In this document: one piece after another, positions 1 to 5,710 of the stretch
Position numbering within the stretch: the stretch's first letter is position 1
How the letters are laid out: every line of letters starts with the position of its first letter
Source of the DNA: Candidatus Manganitrophaceae bacterium
GTDB taxonomy: Bacteria > Nitrospirota > Nitrospiria > SBBL01 > Manganitrophaceae
Direction: 5' to 3'
NCBI GenBank assembly: GCA_004297235.1
Contig: SCUR01000065.1
Location: forward strand, 1-6,891
Length of the DNA stretch: 6,891 nucleotides
Notes under the pieces: generated by a model
Database searches by the model: none
Seen by the model: only the letters and a program-made list of their open reading frames with translations
What the model was told of the DNA's origin: nothing
Translations under genes and position numbers: made by a program

Positions 1-144
1 GTCATGACCCAAACCGCCAACGTTACTTTTGTAGAAGTTTTCATTGTTTTCCTTGCTCTCCTTTATTTCATCACGATACGGATATCGTTCAGGTTATCCC
101 GCTTGAAAAAAATGCTTACAGACAAACGATCCGATTCTACACCG

Positions 145-162
145 TTGCGCTCTTCCGCGCAA
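145..162. repeat. 6-bp perfect inverted repeat
   Basis: TTGCGC at 145-150 and GCGCAA at 157-162 are perfect reverse complements around a 6-base TCTTCC spacer. No T-run follows on either strand, so it is not a typical terminator. It could be an operator-like dyad or a small hairpin. A 6-bp repeat can also arise by chance in sequence of this composition. Confidence 0.4.
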
Positions 163-176
163 CATCCGTTTGATAT

Positions 177-197
177 AAAAAGGCCGGCCGCCGGGCC
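177..197 (-). terminator. Possible weak intrinsic terminator on the minus strand
   Basis: Read on the minus strand, GGCC (197-194) can pair with GGCC (185-182), with one further G-C pair inside a C-C mismatch. Five T residues (181-177) follow at once. That is the shape of a rho-independent terminator, but the stem is short and GC palindromes are frequent in this stretch. No minus-strand gene lies just upstream (200-463), so if it is real it would end a small RNA or an antisense transcript. A chance match is the main alternative. Confidence 0.25.
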
Positions 198-286
198 CCG
201 CGGGACCGGGGTTCGTTCGACCTTCGCGCTTCAAGATCGCAAGGCGCTCCTCCCGTGTCCATACCGGCGGTCGCCGCACCCGAAAA

Positions 287-336
287 GAGGCCGGACGGCG
301 AGAGCGACTCAAAACGGGATCCGCGGACCCGGCCTC
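287..336. repeat. 8-bp inverted repeat enclosing a second dyad
   Basis: GAGGCCGG at 287-294 is the exact reverse complement of CCGGCCTC at 329-336. The 34-base loop between them contains a second, near-perfect dyad centred on CCGCGG (about 317-330). It lies about 130 bases before the start codon at 464, so it could fold in a leader RNA if transcription starts to its left. No T-run follows. The function is unknown. Confidence 0.4.
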
Positions 337-453
337 CCTGAGTGAAGAATAGTTCCTAAGCCGAAACGTCGATGACAATCTACAACCCTGTGGTAACCTT
401 CGTCGGTATATCCCGACTAACTTCCCAACCGATTTTCCCCAACACGACATAAA

Positions 454-459
454 AGGAGG
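454..459 (+). promoter_or_regulatory. Shine-Dalgarno sequence deciding the 464 start
   Basis: AGGAGG at 454-459 lies inside a longer AAAGGAGGT that pairs completely with the 3' end of 16S rRNA. It sits 4 bases before the ATG at 464 and 31 bases before the next in-frame ATG at 491. It therefore supports 464 as the start, although the spacing is slightly short. Confidence 0.8.
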
Positions 460-463
460 TCAC

Positions 464-2965
464 ATGGCTCGCGAGACCCGGTCCCCTTCGATGAACAGAC
501 GCGCTCCTCTCCGCTCGGCGCTGCCGGCATTCTTTCTCCTCCTCTTCATCGGACAGGCGCAAGCCGACCCGGGCGAGCTCGACGCCGGTTTCGGAGGCGG
601 CGGGAAAGTCACGACCGACATCGGCTCCGCCCTCTCCACCGTCTATGATGTCGATCACATCGAGGCGGTGTCGGTCCAGCCGGATCAAAAAATCGTCGCG
701 GCCGGCAATACACTCGACTCCAATTTTCGGACCGATATGGTCGTCGCCCGCTACCTGAGCGACGGCAGCCTCGACCCCGCCTTCGGCGCCGGCGGCCGCG
801 TCGTCACCGGGATCGGCGCGGGCCATGACGCGGCGGCGGCGCTGCTGATCCAACCGGACGGGAAAATTCTGGTCGCCGGCCACACCTATCTGGATGCCAC
901 CAGCTACGACTTTGCGATTGTCCGGTACAACGCCGACGGCACGAGAGACGCCGGTTTCGGAAAGGGGGGAATCGTCACCACCAACATCACGCGGGACGAG
1001 CGGATCGCCTCGATCGCCCTTCAAGCGGACGGAAAAATCATCGCGGCCGGTTATACCGATAATTACAGGGAGTACAATGCCGTCTTTGCGCTGGTCCGGT
1101 ATCAGTCGAACGGCGCCGTCGACACGACGTTTGGAATCAACGGCAAGGTGACCACCGACATCGGCGTCGGTCCGGAAAATATCTCTTCCGTTCTGATTCA
1201 GGAAGACCAAAAGATCGTCGCCGTCGGAACGCTCAACGGGAGCTCCTTCGCGCTCGCCCGATACGACGCGAACGGCGCGTTGGACCCGACTTTCGGGAGC
1301 GGAGGAACCGTCTTCGCCCCGATCAGCACCCTCTATTACGCCTATGATTCCGTCCGCGCGGCGGCGCTCCAGCCCGACGGCAAAATCGTGGTCGCGGGGT
1401 CGACCTGGTACTACACCTCCCTATACGGAACGAATTACGATATCGTCCTCGCCCGGTTTAACCCGAACGGCACATTCGACACCGCTTTCGGAAACGGCGG
1501 CCGCGTCTTCACCGACGTCGGGAAAGGAACGGATGAATTCGCTTCGGGCCTGGCCCTGCAAGGAGGCAAGATCCTGGTCGGCGGCCACATCTTCCGCGGC
1601 AGCACCCTCACCCGCCGCAAGCAGTTCGACTTTCTCCTCCTCCGGTATTCGTCCGACGGGGCGCTCGATTCCACCTTCGGCGCCGGCGGATATACCCTCA
1701 CCGACTTCGGCGCCGGCAATGACGACATCTCCGCCGCCCTTGCGCTTCAGGCAGACGGAAAAATCATTCTCGCCGGGGAGTCTTTCCAGGTCGAGACGAA
1801 CCGGAATTTCGCCCTCGCCCGCTACCTGAGCGAATCGATCGCTCCGCCCGATACCGCCTCTCCGGTCACCTTGGCCGATCTTTCACCCGCGCCGAACCCG
1901 ATCGGCATCAACAACACCGACGTCCGCCTGATGCTGACCGCCTCCGACGCGGCGGGGGGATCGGGGGTGAAGGAGATTCGATATGCGATCGGAGACGGGT
2001 CGGAAGTGATTGTTCCGGGAGCGGCGGCCCTTTTGGAGCTTCATGCGGAGGGGGTGTCGATGGTCCGCTACTATGCGGTGGATCGTGCGAACAATGCGGA
2101 AGCGCCCCATCTTCGGACCGTTCGGATCGACAAGACCGGACCGAACATTCTTTCACAGCAGTCGCCGATTCCCAATCCGTCGGGCTGGAACAACACCAAC
2201 GTGACGGTTCAATTCGAAGGGGAAGACGCGCTCTCCGGCGGGGTCGAATGCCGCCCGGCCGCCGTCCCCGTCACAACGGAGGGGGACGATCAATCGATCG
2301 CCACCGTCTGTACCGATGCCTCCGGCAACAGCACCGCGGGCGCTCGGGCCGTCCGGATCGATAAGAGCGCGCCGCTTCTCACCCTCCCCTCATTCTCTTC
2401 AAGCTATCCGCTGAACGGCACGATCTCGCTTTCATTCGGGGCATCCGATATCCTCTCCGGATTGTCCTCCGCTTCGGCCACGCTCGACGGCAGCGCGGTT
2501 TCCAGCGGAGCGCAGGTTATCCTGAATCGGGCGGGCCTGCATACCTTTTCGCTGACCGCCTTTGACCGGGCGGGAAACAGCGCCGGCCAGAGCGTGAACT
2601 TCACGGTCGGTTATCAGTTTAACGGATTTCTTCCGCCGCTCACGGCGGGAGGAGACGCGCCGGTTTTTGAGATCGGGTCGACCATTCCGGTGATGTTTCA
2701 GCTGACCGACGCGAATGGATCGGCCGTTTCCACCGCCGTCGCGCGCCTCTCGCTCCAGCGGTACGTGGAAGGGGAGCCGGTCGGACCGCCGATTGAAGCG
2801 ACCTCTTTCGGCTCAATCAACATCGGAAATCTCTTCCACTTCGACGGCATCCATTATTCTTATTCGCTCAGCACGAGTACGCTGATCGCCGGGAGCTGGC
2901 AGCTCCGGGCGGCCTTGGACGACGGATCAGTCCATACCATCGAGATCCGTTTAAAAGCGAAATGA
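464..2965 (+). CDS. Exported delta-60 repeat / Ig-like / PxKF domain protein
   Basis: This 833-residue protein is probably secreted or surface-exposed. Residues 1-34 form a Sec signal peptide: a long basic n-region, a hydrophobic core at about 20-30, and an AQA cleavage site before D35. Seven delta-60 repeats (about 39-457) start near residues 39, 102, 160, 219, 273, 338 and 401. Each has a Leu-Asp-x-x-Phe-Gly start, an (A/P)DGKI strand and an (F/D)(A/F)xxRY end. Seven copies would fit a seven-bladed propeller, which is inference. Three Ig-like modules follow (about 461-556, 557-634, 635-716); the first two each end in an RIDK(T/S)(G/A)P motif. The last about 115 residues match the PxKF domain (GFLPPL, IGSTIP, FQLTDANG, GNLF, SWQLR, DDGSVHTIEI), but the defining P-x-K-F reads P-V-M-F (M744). 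The start at 464 follows the strong SD; ATG 491 would give a more typical 25-residue signal. No enzyme motif is seen. The role is unknown, with adhesion or cell-surface structure as guesses. Confidence 0.9.
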   Translation: MARETRSPSMNRRAPLRSALPAFFLLLFIGQAQADPGELDAGFGGGGKVTTDIGSALSTVYDVDHIEAVSVQPDQKIVAAGNTLDSNFRTDMVVARYLSDGSLDPAFGAGGRVVTGIGAGHDAAAALLIQPDGKILVAGHTYLDATSYDFAIVRYNADGTRDAGFGKGGIVTTNITRDERIASIALQADGKIIAAGYTDNYREYNAVFALVRYQSNGAVDTTFGINGKVTTDIGVGPENISSVLIQEDQKIVAVGTLNGSSFALARYDANGALDPTFGSGGTVFAPISTLYYAYDSVRAAALQPDGKIVVAGSTWYYTSLYGTNYDIVLARFNPNGTFDTAFGNGGRVFTDVGKGTDEFASGLALQGGKILVGGHIFRGSTLTRRKQFDFLLLRYSSDGALDSTFGAGGYTLTDFGAGNDDISAALALQADGKIILAGESFQVETNRNFALARYLSESIAPPDTASPVTLADLSPAPNPIGINNTDVRLMLTASDAAGGSGVKEIRYAIGDGSEVIVPGAAALLELHAEGVSMVRYYAVDRANNAEAPHLRTVRIDKTGPNILSQQSPIPNPSGWNNTNVTVQFEGEDALSGGVECRPAAVPVTTEGDDQSIATVCTDASGNSTAGARAVRIDKSAPLLTLPSFSSSYPLNGTISLSFGASDILSGLSSASATLDGSAVSSGAQVILNRAGLHTFSLTAFDRAGNSAGQSVNFTVGYQFNGFLPPLTAGGDAPVFEIGSTIPVMFQLTDANGSAVSTAVARLSLQRYVEGEPVGPPIEATSFGSINIGNLFHFDGIHYSYSLSTSTLIAGSWQLRAALDDGSVHTIEIRLKAK
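578..1834 (+). repeat. Seven tandem delta-60 repeats (protein level)
   Basis: Seven tandem units of about 54-65 codons each lie within the coding region. The recurring landmarks are (L/V/F/R)D-x-x-FG-x-x-G at the start, Q-x-D-(G/Q)-KI in the middle and a RY/RF near the end. Unit 6 keeps GGKI but loses the preceding Asp. The units are clearly diverged from one another, so this is an old amplification and not a recent DNA-level duplication. Confidence 0.85.
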
Positions 2966-3005
2966 CGGAACGCAGGACAAAGATGGCGGGCAAAGCCCCT
3001 CTCGC

Positions 3006-3998
3006 TCAGCCGCCTTCTTTCGACGGCTGCTCCTCGAAGATCCGGCGGATCACCTCATCGACCTCCACCTCTTCCACCGAGAGGTCTTCGATCGGAAGCC
3101 GGCCGAGGAGCCGGTGGGTGGTCTGGGCCACCTCCTTCTTCTTCACCTTCAGAACGGCGTGGTGCGCGTCAAGCTCCACCACCCCCTCCATCCCGGAGAG
3201 AACGGCGGCGGCCTGGGGGGAGGCGAAACGGATCTTGATGACCTTATGGTCGATGTAGCGGTGAGAGAGATCCTCGAGCGAGCCGTCGTAGACGATCCGC
3301 CCGTGGTTGATCACCAAGACCCGGCGGCAGAGCTGCTCCACATCTTTCATATAGTGACTGGTGAGGAGGACCGTCGTCCGCTTGAGCCGGTTGTATTCTT
3401 GAATGAAGCCGCGGATTTTTTCCTGCGAGATCACGTCGAGCCCAATCGTCGGCTCGTCGAGGAAGAGAACCTTCGGCTGATGAAGCAGCGCCGCCACCAG
3501 CTCGCACTTCATCCGCTGCCCCAATGAAAGCTGCCGGACCGGGACATTGAGAAGATCTTTGAGGTCGAGCAGCGACACCATTTCGTCCAAGGCCGATTGG
3601 AAAGTTTTTGGATCGACCCCGTAGATGTCGCGATTGAGCGCGAACGATTCCGCCGGCGGCAGGTCCCACCAGAGCTGATTCTTCTGCCCCATCACAATCG
3701 CGAACTGCCGCTGGTAGGCGCGGTCCCGCTCCCCAGGAATAAATCCCAAGACGCGGACTTCTCCGAAGGTCGGCGTCAAAATTCCCGAGAGCATTTTCAA
3801 GAGGGTTGTCTTCCCCGCGCCGTTCGGACCGAGAAAGCCGACCAGCTCCCCCTCTTCCAAGGAAAAGGAAACCGCCTTCACCGCCTCATTGTAAAACGCC
3901 TCCCGCCAGAAGAGCCCCTTGATCGAGCCGAGAAGCCCCGGCTCCTTCCGATGGGTCTTAAAGGTCTTGGTGAGATTTTTGACTTCAATCACCGCCAT
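3006..3998 (-). CDS. ABC-2 type exporter ATP-binding protein (COG4586-like)
   Basis: This is the cytoplasmic ATPase that would power the two permeases encoded upstream. In its 330 residues the motifs are complete: Walker A GPNGAGKTT (57-65), Q-loop Gln105 inside a GQKNQLWWDLP stretch, ABC signature LSLGQ (158-162), Walker B VLFLDEP with Glu182, D-loop GLD (186-188) and H-loop His215 in TSH. The WWDLP sequence and the roughly 90-residue C-terminal extension are typical of the uncharacterised exporter family COG4586. A few relatives in cyanobacteria have been linked to methyl viologen export, but the substrate here cannot be inferred. The gene is last in the operon, 84 bases after permease 2, with a strong hairpin in the gap. 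Its likely SD, AGAGGA (4016-4011), has a long 12-base spacer to the ATG. It ends 40 bases from the convergent gene at 464-2965, with no clear terminator between them. Confidence 0.93.
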   Translation of the reverse strand: MAVIEVKNLTKTFKTHRKEPGLLGSIKGLFWREAFYNEAVKAVSFSLEEGELVGFLGPNGAGKTTLLKMLSGILTPTFGEVRVLGFIPGERDRAYQRQFAIVMGQKNQLWWDLPPAESFALNRDIYGVDPKTFQSALDEMVSLLDLKDLLNVPVRQLSLGQRMKCELVAALLHQPKVLFLDEPTIGLDVISQEKIRGFIQEYNRLKRTTVLLTSHYMKDVEQLCRRVLVINHGRIVYDGSLEDLSHRYIDHKVIKIRFASPQAAAVLSGMEGVVELDAHHAVLKVKKKEVAQTTHRLLGRLPIEDLSVEEVEVDEVIRRIFEEQPSKEGG

Positions 3999-4010
3999 CT
4001 AAGATACCAT

Positions 4011-4016
4011 TCCTCT
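4011..4016 (-). promoter_or_regulatory. Shine-Dalgarno candidate for the ATPase gene
   Basis: AGAGGA on the minus strand precedes the ATG at 3998 by 12 bases, longer than the usual 5-9. An out-of-frame ATG follows the SD directly and opens a three-codon frame that stops at TAG (4001-3999), abutting the ATPase ATG. With no spacer, that ATG is unlikely to be used. The weak arrangement suggests the ATPase may be translated at a different rate from the permeases. Confidence 0.5.
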
Positions 4017-4022
4017 AAATAA

Positions 4023-4080
4023 CCTTATCATCGTCCAGTCATCCCCGCTTTCGCGGGGAGGACGATCCAAAACCATAAGG
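4023..4080 (-). repeat. Nested palindrome/hairpin between permease 2 and ATPase genes
   Basis: Three nested pairs of arms are exact reverse complements: 4023-4028 with 4075-4080 (6 bp), 4030-4036 with 4060-4066 (7 bp), and 4042-4048 with 4053-4059 (7 bp). The inner two are separated by a 5-base one-sided bulge (4037-4041). In the transcript the apical loop is GAAA, a stable GNRA tetraloop on a CCCCGC/GCGGGG stem. No U-run follows, so it is not a standard terminator. The core resembles short palindromic repeats dispersed in many bacterial genomes (CCCCGC-GAAA-GCGGGG followed by ATGAC). It may shape mRNA stability or reduce downstream ATPase expression. Confidence 0.75.
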
Positions 4081-4082
4081 GA

Positions 4083-4871
4083 CTAACTGCTCGCCGAGCT
4101 GTAGTGTTGCAAGCTCCAATTCCAAACGGCGAGCCCCAACGACAGGAGCACCGCCGCGACGCCGAGCGAGAGGATGACCAGCTCGCCGTTCGCCCGGCCG
4201 GTGAGAATCGCCGCGGGGGTGGTCGCGATCAGACTGCTCGGCACAATGAAGGTGAAGAAGGCCTTCCCCATTCCGCGATAAATCTCCCGCGGATAACGCG
4301 CCGTGTCGATGAAATAATAGACGACCGTATTGAGCTCCTGCGACTTCACCAGCCAGAAAACCGCGCTGTTGATCATCAAGCAGAAAGCATAATAAATCAG
4401 AAGCGAGTTGATCAGCATCACCAGATAGAACGGGATGCTGCTCCACGCGGCCTCCGGGAGATGGGCGAAACCGTACCCGACGAGCGCCAGCCCCATCAAC
4501 CCTTCCCCCAGGCTCTCGGTCAGGGAAACATGGCGGAAGGCGAGATGGGCGTTCGGCGCCATTGGGGCGGTGAGCATCGCGTCGAACCGGCCGGTCCGAA
4601 TATACTCCCCCAATTCCAGAAAGCCTTGCCGAAAGGTGAGGTAGGCGATCTCCCGGACGACCCCGACGCTCCCGACGAGGACCATCGTCTGGTGAAAGTT
4701 CCAGCCTCCGATCGTCTCGACGTTGGCATAGAGGATCGCGAAGAAGACGACGTTCACCCCCATGAAGAAAATGTCCATCACGACGGCGATGGCGAAATTC
4801 GCCCGGTAGATCATCTCGTTTTTCAGGTTGTGAGTGAGAAACGACCGATACAGGGAGAGATAGCGGACCAT
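4083..4871 (-). CDS. ABC-2 exporter permease 2 (COG3694-like, PF06182 type)
   Basis: This is an inner-membrane subunit of the exporter, expected to pair with permease 1 and bind the ATPase encoded downstream. With the start at 4871 it has 262 residues, the same as permease 1. About six hydrophobic segments are visible, near 24-48, 62-76, 121-138, 146-176, 201-222 and 229-252. Two family-type motifs stand out: EYIRTGRFDAML (89-100), which parallels DQIREGTFSNFL in permease 1, and ARYPREIY (191-198). I chose ATG 4871 because AAGGGAG (4886-4880) sits 8 bases ahead of it and overlaps the stop codon of permease 1, and because the family begins like MVRYLSLYRSFL. An in-frame ATG at 4904 would add 11 residues and overlap permease 1 by 20 bases; it has only a G-run upstream. 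The substrate is unknown. Confidence 0.9.
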   Translation of the reverse strand: MVRYLSLYRSFLTHNLKNEMIYRANFAIAVVMDIFFMGVNVVFFAILYANVETIGGWNFHQTMVLVGSVGVVREIAYLTFRQGFLELGEYIRTGRFDAMLTAPMAPNAHLAFRHVSLTESLGEGLMGLALVGYGFAHLPEAAWSSIPFYLVMLINSLLIYYAFCLMINSAVFWLVKSQELNTVVYYFIDTARYPREIYRGMGKAFFTFIVPSSLIATTPAAILTGRANGELVILSLGVAAVLLSLGLAVWNWSLQHYSSASS

Positions 4872-4879
4872 CGTCCGCG

Positions 4880-4886
4880 CTCCCTT
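4880..4886 (-). promoter_or_regulatory. Shine-Dalgarno for permease 2 overlapping the permease 1 stop
   Basis: AAGGGAG on the minus strand lies 8 bases before ATG 4871 and shares bases with the TAA stop of permease 1 (4887-4885). A ribosome ending permease 1 would finish on this site, a layout typical of translational coupling. It supports 4871 over 4904 as the start of permease 2. Confidence 0.6.
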
Positions 4887-5673
4887 ATTGACCCACCGCT
4901 TCATACCGCGCGATCCCCCGCCGCAAGACGAATTGAAGGAAGAAATAAAGACCGATGCCCCAAAGGGCCGCCGCCAGCAGCCCTTCGACCGGATGCGGCT
5001 CCTTCTCTAAAAAAATCTGAATCGGAAAGAAAACCAAATACCGGAACGGCAGCACCTTGGCGACCGTTTGAAAGAGCGGTGGAAAGAGGTCGAGCGGCAG
5101 GAGCGCCCCGGCGAAGAAGAAGATGATGTACTGAAGCATATACTTGAACGCGTTCGCCTGGACCAGCCAAAAAGCGAGGAGCCCGATTGCAAAATCGAAC
5201 GCGAAGGAAAGGAATCCCCCTAAGATCAGGGCGAGGATGAAGAAGAAGATCGTTTCAGGACGCGACGGGAGCGTGATGTAGGGGAGCAAAAAGAACGAGA
5301 GAACGCCGACCGCCGCCAGAACCATCGCCCCCTCGAAGAGCTTCCAAGAGAAGTTGATCATGAACGAGTAGTGAAGATAGTTGACAGGACGGACAAGGAA
5401 ATTCGAAAACGTTCCCTCGCGGATCTGATCGACGATCTCCCAACTGGAGTAGGAGAGGACGATGCTGTTGATGACCATCTGCAAAAGATAGTAGGTGATC
5501 AAATCCGACAGAGAGTAGTCGCCGAGGCGGCCCTCCCCCCGATAGATCGCGTTCCAGAGGTAGAGGAGGACCACGACGCGGAGAACGTTTCCGAGAAGAG
5601 AGATGAAGGTCGGCCCCCGATATTGCAGGGCGTTCTGCCAATTGACCCAAAAGACCGTCCAGTACTTACGCAT
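4885..5673 (-). CDS. ABC-2 exporter permease 1 (COG4587-like, PF06182 type)
   Basis: This is the first gene of the exporter operon, a 262-residue inner-membrane protein. A short cytoplasmic N-terminus (NALQYRG, 14-20) precedes about six membrane segments near 22-44, 56-76, 112-132, 141-171, 178-197 and 229-250. It ends in a basic cytoplasmic tail (RRGIARYEAVGQ). IREGTFSNFLVRP (84-96) and LPFRYLVFFP (208-217) are typical of the ABC-2 permease family to which COG4587 belongs. Such proteins form a heterodimeric pore with a COG3694 partner, matching permease 2 next door. The ATG at 5673 has no Shine-Dalgarno sequence. It lies 6 bases after a perfect extended -10, so it is probably read from a leaderless mRNA. 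The gene starts 37 bases after the stop of the upstream gene on the same strand, so some read-through is also possible. The substrate is not readable. Confidence 0.92.
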   Translation of the reverse strand: MRKYWTVFWVNWQNALQYRGPTFISLLGNVLRVVVLLYLWNAIYRGEGRLGDYSLSDLITYYLLQMVINSIVLSYSSWEIVDQIREGTFSNFLVRPVNYLHYSFMINFSWKLFEGAMVLAAVGVLSFFLLPYITLPSRPETIFFFILALILGGFLSFAFDFAIGLLAFWLVQANAFKYMLQYIIFFFAGALLPLDLFPPLFQTVAKVLPFRYLVFFPIQIFLEKEPHPVEGLLAAALWGIGLYFFLQFVLRRGIARYEAVGQ

Positions 5674-5679
5674 CGCGCC

Positions 5680-5688
5680 ATTATAACA
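5680..5688 (-). promoter_or_regulatory. Perfect extended -10 promoter of the exporter operon
   Basis: The minus strand reads TGTTATAAT from 5688 to 5680, an exact TGn-TATAAT extended -10. No -35 match is seen at 16-18 bp spacing (CTCGCG at 17), which is acceptable for extended -10 promoters. Counting the usual seven bases past the last T puts +1 at 5673, the A of the permease 1 ATG. The element fits inside the 37-base gap between the two genes. Confidence 0.65.
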
Positions 5689-5710
5689 TAACCAATCGAG
5701 AGCGCGAGGT

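Larger units (their letters stand above)
1..463. other. Non-coding upstream region with structured GC-rich part
   Basis: I find no supportable gene in these 463 bases. The left part, to about 176, is AT-richer. From 182 the sequence turns very GC-rich and carries several inverted repeats: a 6-bp one at 145-162, GC palindromes at 182-207, and an 8-bp one joining 287-294 to 329-336. The only clear signal for the downstream gene is its Shine-Dalgarno sequence at 454-459. I see no convincing -35/-10 pair before 464; the nearest -10-like hexamer (TATATC, 407-412) has no -35 partner. The region could be a long structured leader, an intergenic element, or the remains of something lost to the left of the window. 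Confidence 0.5.

Noticed and set aside
4..345. 113-codon + strand frame with a hydrophobic N-terminal stretch
   Set aside because: The first 30 codons resemble a membrane segment only because the DNA is T-rich. The rest is Arg/Pro/Gly-rich, typical of non-coding GC-rich sequence. No ribosome site can be seen before position 4, and no family is recognised.
401..412. TATATC as a -10 for the 464 gene
   Set aside because: Only four of six bases match TATAAT, there is no TG extension, and the hexamer 17 bases upstream (AACCCT) is not -35-like.
94..450. 118-codon minus-strand frame across the upstream region
   Set aside because: Arg-rich composition without domain pattern, no Shine-Dalgarno sequence, and it spans the GC palindromes and the SD of the 464 gene.
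380..1210. 276-codon minus-strand frame opposite the delta-60 repeats
   Set aside because: Its Gly/Asp/Arg/Val-rich periodic pattern mirrors the repeats on the other strand, and the + frame has the signal peptide, SD and recognised domains.
2988..2998. GGGC-AAA-GCCC mini-hairpin between the convergent genes as a bidirectional terminator
   Set aside because: Only a 4-bp stem with no T-run on either side, too weak to call.
4104..5126. 340-codon + strand frame antisense to both permease genes
   Set aside because: It is rich in Asp, Glu, Arg, His and Pro, as expected from the complement of hydrophobic codons in GC-rich genes. The minus-strand permeases have clear family motifs and membrane segments.
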